NCBI RefSeq assembly: GCF_017591435.1
Contig: NC_059278.1
Coordinates: forward strand, 19,291,989 to 19,355,988
Direction: 5' to 3'
DNA: 64,000 bases
DNA from: Portunus trituberculatus
Lineage: Eukaryota > Arthropoda > Malacostraca > Decapoda > Portunidae
This document shows, in pieces, positions 36,204-45,722 of this stretch; the stretch's first letter is position 1, and every line of letters begins with the position of its first letter. Made by a program: the position numbers and the translations under genes. The notes beneath the pieces were generated by a model. The model was not told the origin of the DNA. It searched no databases and saw only the letters and a program-made list of their open reading frames with translations.

Positions 36204-36529
36204 TTCCTTCGTGGAGAAACGTGATGCAATACACGAGTTGCCCCAACGTGGTGCAACGCTTCCGCGCAGTGACGCACGCTCCCATCGACATCACTACTAG
36301 CTTGCGTTCTGCCAACGCCACTTCCCTCATGCGATTTTGTTTACGGTTTCTTTTTTCATATCAGAACTATACTCACTTAGTATACATTTCATTCTTATCT
36401 TCTAAAGACTATAGTATTTCTTCTGGTGTTTCGATACTGTTATCAGAAAGGAACTTGTCAGTATAATATCAGTGCCGATCCCACGCTCGTTAATCTATCA
36501 CTTCCCTCGAAACTATTCTGTATGTAGAT

Positions 36530-36670
36530 CAATGGTTTCCAACCTGTGGTACGCGTACCATTAGCGGTACACGAAGACCTTCCAGGTGGTACCACCTGCG
36601 CACTTTCGGGATTATATGCGACTTTGTTAGATTAAATTCAATCATTTCTCTGAAAAAAAAAAAAAAAACA
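36530..36670 (+). mobile_element. hAT-type terminal fragment
   Basis: 'caatggtttccaacctgtgg' then 'tacgcgtacc' and 'gcggtac' resembles the widespread hAT end 'cagtggttcccaacctgtgg'. No matching right end was found nearby, so it is a truncated copy. Confidence 0.45.
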
Positions 36671-36949
36671 TTATTGCCTAACAGGATAATCTGGCATCGA
36701 TCAGTTAGTGGAGATGAAACAGATACATTCCTCGTATTAGATTATTGTGTTCCTTGTTGTTAGACCGTTTGTGTGTTCTACTTGTGAATAAATTGATATT
36801 TGCAGGAATCGAGTTTTACTGGAACCAGGGACAGGATGTCCAAACGCTCGCAGCGGTTGCCGATTGTTACAACCACCTAAGCACTTTACCTTACGGTATA
36901 GAAACAGGATACTGTAAGATTATTACCCCCACCTAAACCATTACTAGGT

Positions 36950-36984
<35 letters not shown>

Positions 36985-36985
36985 G

Positions 36986-37285
36986 GCCCGGTAGCTCAGT
37001 GGTTAGAGGGCTGGCTTCACAAGCCAGATGACCGGGGTTCGATTCCCCGGCCGGGTGGAGATATTTGGGTGTGTCTCCTTTCACGTGTAGCCCCTGTTCA
37101 CCTAGCAGTGAGTAGGTACGGGATGTAAATCGAGGAGTTGTGACCTTGTTGTCCCGGTGTGTGGTGTGTGCCAGTTCTCAGGCCTATCCAAAGATCGGAA
37201 ACAATGAGCTCTGAGCTCGTTCCGTAGGGTAACGTCTGGCTGTCTCGGCAGAGACTGCAGCAGATCAAACAGTGAATTACACACA
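36986..37285 (+). mobile_element. tRNA-Val-derived SINE, copy A
   Basis: The first 71 bases (36986-37056) fold as a complete tRNA cloverleaf with loop 'ttcacaa' (anticodon CAC, valine). Polymerase III boxes are intact: A box 'tagctcagtgg', B box 'ggttcgattcc' at 37036-37046. An unrelated body follows ('ggagatatttgggtgtgtct' onward), ending 'agcagatcaaacagtgaatt' and a CA tail. Another copy with the same body is at 40240-40535 (-), so this is a SINE and not a stand-alone tRNA gene. Confidence 0.85.
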
Positions 37286-37544
37286 CATACACACACAGAT
37301 CATGCTGAAAATCCGTTGACGATACCACCATCGCGTCAAGCATCACCAATGGAAACGGTGTCTCGTAGACACACGAACATTGATCGGTCACTCCTGCTCT
37401 GATCTGCTCGCTAGTGTCACATTCGCTTCTATGTAATGGTTCCCGGGTGCCTCGCCGCACGGTTGAACCCTGGGCTTCTCAACTCTCAGGCTGTGGTTGT
37501 CCTCTCCTGTAGCATCTGTCCTCATGCATCACCAACACCAGTCC

Positions 37545-38463
37545 TGACTACAGCACAGCAGTATTCAGTCAACCTTTGACCCAATCACAACTTGGACCAG
37601 CCTTAACAATGTCACCCTCAGCAAGACAAAGATTGTAATCATGCATTTTAATCTAGAATCAAAGCCAAGCCCCCCGACCACCCCTCAAATTGGAAGATCA
37701 CACCATAGAAGTTATCAATTCAACCAAATTATTAGATATAATAATTAACGATAAATTAAATTTGGATCCACTTGTCAATTCTTACATCTCATCAAATTGC
37801 CGTTTATATATGTTACGAACTTTCAAGATGTTAGGGATTCCAGCCAGCGACTTAGTACAACTTTTAACACATTTATTTTACCCAAACTAAGTTATGCCTT
37901 CCCTGTCTGGTCGTCCTCCTTAACTATTACATACAAAAATAGATAAATAAACAAAATAAATCAATAAAAATAAATAAATAAATAAATTTGAGAAAATACA
38001 GAAGGGAACTTTAAAAATATTTTTGGCCCCAATTGTATTAACTATTAGGATGCATTCACCCAACTGAATCTGCGGCCCGCTACAGTTACAGCAATTTGTA
38101 ACCAAACTACTCAACAACCTATTTCCCACCCCCTGACGCCCCAACTCCACAACGAGCAATCCGCCACCACACCAAGCTTGTCCCCGCACCATCTCCCACC
38201 ACCGACCTTTCCATGAAAAGCACTATTGCTATTATTGTCAAATTCATTAATTCGTAATCAACTTTGTTACATGTACATTCAGATTCATGTTTTTATTTGT
38301 ACATTAGGTAAAAATCCTTTAAGATTTCATTTTACTCTTCTTGCCTTCATAATTACATAGCTTTATAATGATCTCTATCACACGTAATTGCATATACTCT
38401 AGAACTATTTGTTTTCATTATGTGTCCCTTCAATGTATATTTTCACTCTCTCGGCTATTATTA

Positions 38464-38510
<47 letters not shown>

Positions 38511-38535
38511 TATTATTAGTATTATTATTATTATT
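37545..38535 (+). pseudogene. CR1/Jockey-like non-LTR retrotransposon, 3' end, degenerate
   Basis: Broken frames carry C-terminal reverse transcriptase features: FDPITTWTSLNNVTLSKTK, then IEVINSTKLLDIIINDKLN, then CRLYMLRTFKMLGIPASDL, then FILPKLSYAFPVWSSSLT. At least two frameshifts separate them and an A/T-rich insertion lies at about 37930-37985. A Q-F-V-T-K-L-L-N-N-L-like tail follows. The copy ends in a (TTA)n tail at 38459-38535, which looks like the element's 3' microsatellite. Not functional. Confidence 0.72.
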
Positions 38536-38536
38536 A

Positions 38537-38576
<40 letters not shown>
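38537..38576 (+). repeat. (CA)n microsatellite
   Basis: Between the (TTA)n tail and the SINE fragment. Confidence 0.9.
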
Positions 38577-38578
<2 letters not shown>

Positions 38579-38720
38579 TAGCTCAGTGGGCTGGGTTCAG
38601 AGGACCATGGTTGTAGCTATCACTGTTCACCTACCAAATCACCACCACCGCCGCCGTCCACATCCGAAGATCACCACCTCGTTCCGTAGGGTAACGTCTG
38701 GCGCTCGGCAGAGACTGCAC
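38577..38720 (+). mobile_element. tRNA-Val-derived SINE, internally deleted fragment
   Basis: Keeps 'ggtagctcagtgg' of the head and 'cgttccgtagggtaacgtct' with 'ggcagagactgca' of the tail, with most of the middle missing or replaced. CA tracts lie on both sides. Confidence 0.65.
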
Positions 38721-39204
38721 ACACCATACACACACACACACGGCTGTTCAGTTTGTAGCTATCACCATACCAAATCACCACCACCGCCGCCGCCACACCA
38801 CACCACCTCCGCTAATACACACCATAACCTACCACACGACACCACACCATACCACCAAATTCGGTATCCTGTACCCTTCCGCTCCCGCTCACCTCCTTCG
38901 TCCCACACCCTCTCCGCCAATCTCCACCCCACTCCTGGCCTGCTCCTGCCCCGTACAGCACCCGCCCAGCTCCGCCCCGCTGGGCCCCGCCATCTCCAGT
39001 GTTGTGGAAACGATTCTTTAAACGTATTGCTCGGGTTTTGCATGTGTTTCTAGGAGTTTTCTGGGCTCTGGGTATAGGAGGCGGTGGAGGAAAAGGAAGT
39101 GCAAGGGAGAGGTGGAGTGTGAGAGTGAGGGCGGACGAGGTGGAGTCACTCACCGGGCGTGTAAAAAAAAAAAAAAAAAAAAAAAAATCTTGGCGTAAAG
39201 GTAA

Positions 39205-40235
39205 GAATATTTATCTTTTATTAATGGAGTTGGCATTGTTTTGACATTTTATTTCTTATTAGCATAGTAAAGCAAGTTTCAAGCAACAATAGAATCGGAA
39301 CTAGCTGTGTTTTTCTATATCGAAAAAATATTAGTCACTATATAGAATATAACGTTTTTTTTTTTTTAATTAGCAGGCCCAAGATTGTTTTGGTGCTTGA
39401 TAAAACACGTAAAAGATATGAAAAACATGCCCCAAGTAATAATATTAAATAAAATTTAGTATAACTAATCGTATTTTCAAATTCAAAATTCTTAACGGTA
39501 CCAGAATACAAAACAAAAATCTTTAAACGACTAGGAATCTGTGTTTTCTTTATTTGTGTGAAATGCAAAAAAAATAAATAATCGTATTCAGAAAATGTAA
39601 CATGACGTAGTGTGGCTGTGCTTTCCTTCACGACATTATGATGTGTTTGTGAGCCGTTACTTTGAGAAAAAGACCGTTCCTTGGACATCGTTTAGTAAAC
39701 AATCGACCCGGTAACGTTATTATATTTTGGTTATTAGTTAAAGTATTTGTTGCGTTTAAAAATGTAGTGCATTCCAGTGTAGGCACCCTTTTTCTTCTCG
39801 CTATTTTTAAAATGAACTGCGTACGTAAATATTGGGCACAAGGGCACCTCAGTAATGCCTTCCACCCGCAGGTCAGTCCATCAATGTTTTGCCTGCACTC
39901 CCCTATGTTTCCAGACCCAGAGAGTGAAGCAAAGCCAGAATCAACCACAAAAACAGATAAATAGGCCATTGTTGTGTTAAATAAGACGTTCAGACCGCCC
40001 GGCTTCCACCATGACTCGGACCAAGACCCAGCCCCTCCCACCCCCGTCCCTCTCCGTGTCAACTACTCAACATTACCTTCAATTTTCAGTGTTTCCTGGG
40101 CATTTCCTGCTGTTGCTAGCCTAAAATATATTAAGTGTAGTGATAGGAGGAAGAAATAAGGAATGGAAGTGTGTCAGGAAGTGTAGTAGTAGTAGTAGTA
40201 GTAGTAGTAATAGCAGTAGAAGTAGCAGAAGTAAT
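39205..40235 (+). repeat. 4.3-kb unit, dispersed copy 4 (junction fragment)
   Basis: This matches the tail of one unit (a 'tattaatggagt' segment and an AT-rich stretch) running into the head of the next, in the same orientation as 1-8645 but 31 kb away. It therefore derives from a tandem array junction. It ends in an (AGT)n-like tract directly against a tRNA-derived SINE. Confidence 0.75.
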
Positions 40236-40239
40236 AGTA

Positions 40240-40535
40240 CTGCATGTAATTCACTGTTTGATCTGCTGCAGTCTCTGACGAGACAGCCAGGCGTTACCCT
40301 ACGGAACGAGCTCAGAGCTCATTATTTCCGATCTTGGGATAGGTCTGAGACCAGGCACACACCACACACCGGGACAACAAGGTCACAACTCCTCGATTTA
40401 CATCCCGTACCTACTCACTGCTAGGTGAACAGGGGCTACACGTGAAAGGAGACACACCCAAATATCTCCACCCGGGGGAATCGAAGGTCATCTGGCTTGT
40501 TAAGCCAGCGCTCTAACCACTGAGCTACCGGGCAC
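40240..40535 (-). mobile_element. tRNA-Val-derived SINE, copy B
   Basis: Reverse complement of copy A over its full length, with loop 'ttaacaa' (AAC) and a deletion in the T arm that breaks the B box. It sits between copy 4 of the 4.3-kb unit and a GT tract. Confidence 0.85.
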
Positions 40536-40575
<40 letters not shown>

Positions 40576-40609
40576 TGCCTTGTCTGGGGCAGACCGCTCA
40601 ACGTATGAT

Positions 40610-40650
<41 letters not shown>

Positions 40651-40955
40651 AATATTATTTCCCATTTCCTAATTCTAGCACGTCATAGTTATGAAGATAT
40701 CTGATGTACTAGTCCGTTTGAATTAACAGGGTAAAAAAACGAAACATGGTAATTATTTTCAGAATAAAGCATAACAAAATAAGAAAACTTATTATTATTT
40801 GTTTGCTTGTTTGTGTGTGTGTTGGGGGATGAGGATGATCATTGTGAATTTGTGATAGTGCAGCACCACACGTGTGCATGCAGCAGGTGTCACCCAGAAA
40901 CAACAGCCGCGAGCCCTGAGCCCAGCACACACCAAGGCGGTGCTCAGCAGCTCAG

Positions 40956-42003
40956 ATGGCATCAAGCATGGCGGTGGCGAGGATGCTTGGCGTGGCGTAC
41001 TCACTAACCCTTTTGTGTCTTATGTCTGCGGCTCAGGGTAAGTTGGAAGTTTCGTGGCGCGTTACATAAGAGCTAGGCAAACCCGTAAGGAATATAGTGC
41101 AAATAACCTCAGACCAGCAATATCCTGACACAGATTGTTGATTTAGCAGCAAAATATGACCAAGTCGTGAATTCTGAAGGGATCACCAATGAAATTAAAG
41201 AATGCACTGAATTACTTTGAACCTAATCTAGCCAACCGTCAGATGAAAACATAATCTAAGTAGGTCGGCAATCCCATACCTGCCCGTGTGCGTGTGGTCC
41301 AGCCAATACGACACATCGGACACACACACAAAACTCTCACGCACATAGCGTATCACCAAGATGAAAACACTGATGTTACTTTACTATCATCCCAACCCGT
41401 CATTACCTCACCACCCACCATCCACTAGCTACTCGTCTTCTAGAAAGTGCTCACGATATTTCAATGTTATCAGTTCTCGTCACATATCCCAGCCACTCAA
41501 TACTCACCACACAATAGTACTCCATCTCTTATGATATCCCAGCAGGGCCGAACGATGAGGTGACTCGGCTGTCCCCTCAAGAAGCCTTCCACAATGTGTT
41601 GGAGATTGTGAAGGCGGAGGTCCGGCAGGAGATAGACATCCTCAACAAGACAAGAATTGAACTGTTTGAGGTGTCGCGACTGATCGCGAAGCCCCAAAAG
41701 GATATGAGGTAAGAGAGAGAGTCAGGAGGAGTGGGGTGGTTATTTTGAAACGCTTTGTCGTCTTACCACGACTCTGTACACTTCAAAGGCCATAGATGAT
41801 TCCATGTAACTGCAATTAAAAACTTTTGAAAAGTGGCACATACAGCGATAAAATTTCACAAAATGACACACACACACACACACACACACAATCATACTTC
41901 GCACAACAACGAAACAAGATGTTTTGTTCCACCAATTAAGATCTAGACACAAGTCTATATGATTTTCACAGACTGATTACTGTTACCTTTTGGTGCAGAC
42001 AGC

Positions 42004-42082
<79 letters not shown>

Positions 42083-44322
42083 TAGTGTGATGCTGATACA
42101 GTCTGCAGGTGTTGTAGGAACACTGCCACACCTGATGCTACGTCACTCACTAGTATTATTACACATCTGCACTCAGCCTCAGATCCGTGAAACAACTCTC
42201 TCTCTCTCACATATTGATTGATTAGTTAGGGCTTGTTCCTCCCTCTCCTCCACCCTCCAAGTAGGCTACTGATGTTACCCATTCAGATCCTTCATAGTGA
42301 TGTTTTCTCATACCTTCGCTGAGCTTAATAAAAGAAATATGGATTGAATTATAATACAACAAATCAAACAAATTCTTCCTATAAAATGTAGCCTAGACAG
42401 CAATAAATTAATAAATATATCACATAATACTAATATGTAATGAATGTTAACTCTGCAGGGAGGTCACAAGGTGGATGGATGCCAGCTGGTCAAGATGGAC
42501 ACAACATCCGAGGCTGTGGCTGAGGCCTTTGAAGTCTTCACACAGCATCTCAATCCTTGGGGCAACACAGCAATCCTCACCCATACCTTCCACCAATTGG
42601 AATGCTTTGCTCGTGCTCAAGCCAAATTATCATCAGGGCAGGTTCCTTTAAGGAATGAAGGTCCCCGCACCCTGCAGTCACCAAGTACTTGAAGGTGCTG
42701 GAAAAACGCCTCCACACCAATTTAATTCGACTTCATCTCCTGAATAACATGATTGTGACTCATCTGCCAACAGACCTCCCTCCCAGTGCAAATGGTTAGT
42801 TCTTGAGGTCCCCCTTTAGAAACTTTGTATTTGCATCTATATGAGAAATGGATGATACTGTATATACTTGTTATTCATTATTATTATTCTTTCCTATCCA
42901 TCACCTCATCTTTCATGCATCATATAGGAAGGATCAAGGATGAGAGGGCAAAGGTATAGCCTGTTCCCTCAAATGAATGATAGACAACCCTTTTTCTTTC
43001 GATAGGCACAATTTTGCCAGGGCAGCAGGTTTTAGAAATAAGAAACTACAGAATGTGTTCTTATGCCTGAGCATTACAATATGAAATACAACATTCTCTG
43101 CAGACTTGCTATTCACAAATGAAGAAGAGCTTCAGCAAAATCTTCCATGTCTAGTTAATTGGTCGATGGCCTTCTCCCTGTAGCATTTTTCTCCATTACC
43201 CAATACCAATAGAGGCACTAACAGTCCCCTTAACCTTCAGTCCTTCCTTGACAGATCAAACCTTGAACACCAGGACCAGACCCATGACCCAGCAGCCTCC
43301 AGGGACACACTTCCACAAGCTGTTCAACAAAAAGCAAATGCCTTCACTGACCTTCAAGAAGCTGGCAAAGAATATGGAGACTACAGAGGTGTCAACTAAA
43401 GTCTCTGAATTTGAAAATTTGAAGACCTTAATGAACAATTTGAGACAGATACTTGGGCACACCCAGCCATCTAATTCCATCAGCTTGCTACCCAGTGGGC
43501 ATGGACCTTACTGCAAAGGCATTACCATCACAGGCCCTGCACACGCCATCATGAGGCAGATGTTAACAGAAGCATCCAATGCTGCCATACAGCTTAAGGT
43601 GTGTACATACAGATAATAAATTGTTTGTCATTTTACATTTCCCATTTGCGAAATAAATTAATTTAAATTTGAACTAACAGCAACATGAAATGATGTTGCC
43701 TGAATCTGACAGCACTCTAATTGACCAATAAGACATGAAAGGTGGAGAAAGATACCTGTAAGCAAACACATTGATAAAGGAATTGGAATGAAATGGGAAA
43801 ATCTAGTGTAGATTAGATCCATCACCTTCCATTTCTTGGCTCTGCATGACACGTAATGAGAGGTAAGACATGCTTAACATAACTGTTCCTTTGAAAGAAT
43901 GCTGCTGCGGCAGCGAGATCAAGGACACCAGGAAGGAACTACGCTGCCAAATGGGTGAAGTTGCCAAATTTGCAGCAGTGTGGTCACCATACATTGACCC
44001 TTACAAGGTGACAGGAATTCTTGACACAATTGACTCAACACTCAGAGACCTAATCAATAAGCGAGGGAGAATGGCAGCCACAATCCTCAAGCAGGATGAC
44101 AAAACCAGAAACATTCCCAACCCCAGAAAACCCATCAAGGTGAGTTACCATCAAACATTAACAAACGTTTCTTTTTAGTTTGATTTAGTCTGAAATTTCT
44201 CTCCATCTCATTGGTATCATAAGCCCTCAATCAATTACTAGGGACTTTTTTCTATCTTTCCACAGAAGACCAAAGTGAACATATTCCAAGAGGTTGAGCT
44301 TCATCCACGCTGCTGTGACTAA
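40956..44322 (+). CDS. Unrecognised secreted protein, six exons, frame breaks
   Basis: Exons: 40956-41037, 41546-41708, 42459-42794, 43255-43598, 43898-44139 and 44266-44322 (stop TAA). Exon 1 is a signal peptide (MASSMAVARMLGVAYSLTLL continuing to LMSAAQ). The mature part is helical and Lys/Arg rich, with a conserved-looking GITITGPAHAIMRQMLTEA, then CCCGSEIKDTRKELRCQMG and a C-terminus ending HPRCCD. I do not recognise the family. The frames do not connect in three places: exon 2 ends in phase 2 while the good frame of exon 3 needs phase 0; inside exon 3 between 42656 and 42690 (near a CCCC run) the frame must change; exon 5 needs phase 1 but exon 4 ends in phase 0. Each would be cured by one extra base, so assembly errors or a young pseudogene are both possible. 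Other splice sites are consensus. A CAGCAG tandem acceptor precedes exon 2. Confidence 0.6.
41735..41840 (+). mobile_element. MITE-2 fragment
   Basis: 'gaaacgctttgtcgtcttaccacgac' pattern and a following 'aaaggccatagatgat', truncated. In an intron of the unrecognised secreted-protein gene. Confidence 0.45.
42008..42079. repeat. (AT)n microsatellite
   Basis: About 70 bp of TA repeats in intron 2 of the secreted-protein gene. Confidence 0.95.
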
Positions 44323-44404
44323 GAGCTTGCCAGGGAGAACCCACTCATCCACTTCACTATTGCATTTGCTTTCTTAACACTGGTCCTTAGTTTATAGATG
44401 GATA

Positions 44405-44410
44405 AATAAA
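44405..44410 (+). terminator. Polyadenylation signal of the secreted-protein gene
   Basis: AATAAA 83 bp after the stop codon. Confidence 0.65.
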
Positions 44411-45340
44411 GGACTGATGTAACATTTCTTAGAAGATATTCAATACCAATATATATATATAAGAGATAATACTCCTCTAATCTCTCCAGCTCTTTAGGTT
44501 ACTGAAAGCTACCTGATACATATCGCAAATTAATGTGGATGACTTATGAAAAGCTTAACTTAGCACCAGAATACTTCCAGCACAAATAACATAACTTTAG
44601 TCATTTGCTACACCACTGAAAGCTTCTTTTTGTGTGCACACATGACTGATTAACATATGAATGTGTACAAAGCATGAGGATAACACTAGTGTTACTCCAA
44701 CAGATGCCTCAACACATCCACACACAAAGAAAATCCCATTATGTCCATAACTACATATTACAATTATGTAGCTTTGCACAATAGCACTTCAAGTAACCAA
44801 TAATATTCGAGATATTTTGCCACTGTGCAAAGACCATGAAATTATTCCCAAAAGGCTGACAACACACTGTCTTCTCAGGGAAGGGCAGGCCAAAACAGAA
44901 AATAGGAACAGAGTGCATAAAAGAAAAGCACTTCAGTGGAATGGATCATGGGCAATTAAGGTGAACTGCAACACCTAGTATGTCTGAATACAAAAGCAAA
45001 CCAGATTAAATAAGTTTTGGAGGAGTGAAATGAAGGTGCTAATGGGAGAGTAAAAATTAAAGAATGGGATAAGTGACTACACTTATGAGAGGTGCTGGTG
45101 GAGACAGAGCTTGAACAAGTACAGAGTGTCTGAATGAGACACTGAGCCTTTATACTCAGTTGGAAACATTCCTGAAGGGAGACAGACATCACAGATAAAG
45201 ACAAAGAATGATGCAATGATACAAGTGGATATCAAACAGTAAGAGATCTTAAGTTTTAACCACAATGATGGTCTGTAAGACTATTCCTTCTAGCTTCCTT
45301 TCTATTACAGGGGAAGAATGCATATAATGATAAAAATAGC
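44411..45340. other. Space between convergent genes
   Basis: No repeat family or coding exon seen; open frames on the minus strand at 44956-45216 have no support. Confidence 0.5.
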
Positions 45341-45346
45341 TTTATT
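45341..45346 (-). terminator. Polyadenylation signal of Ubc9
   Basis: AATAAA on the minus strand about 380 bp after the stop. Confidence 0.5.
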
Positions 45347-45722
45347 AATATCCACTAATGACTCAAAAAGTAGAACATGGACAGGTACATAAAAAAGTAA
45401 ATAAAGTCATTTTGTGAACCACTTCACTCTGACCTGTCAGGGATAAATGTCGGAAAGATTCTGGAAATCAGGAAGCTGAGAAGTTCTGCAGTACACAGAA
45501 AAGAAATGTGTAGTAAGAATGAAAACTTAAAATTCTCAAGTATTCAAACACTGTCTGATCATGTAAGCTCAACTGTTACATGGCAACAGTGAAACATGTC
45601 GTTTCTTGACAGAACATCCAGTTGCCCCAAGATCTACCTACTTAGTTATATCTAATAAGCAAATGTAAATCAGGGAGCCCAAAGTCAGCAGGTCAGCATC
45701 AACTTGATTCAACACCGGGGAC

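Noticed and set aside
36986..37056. A genuine valine tRNA gene
   Set aside because: The same flanking body recurs at 40240-40535, showing that the tRNA part is the head of a SINE.
42641..42677. A 36-base intron removing the frame break inside exon 3 of the secreted-protein gene
   Set aside because: It begins GT and ends AG but is far too short for a spliceosomal intron here, and 36 is divisible by three so it would not repair the frame.
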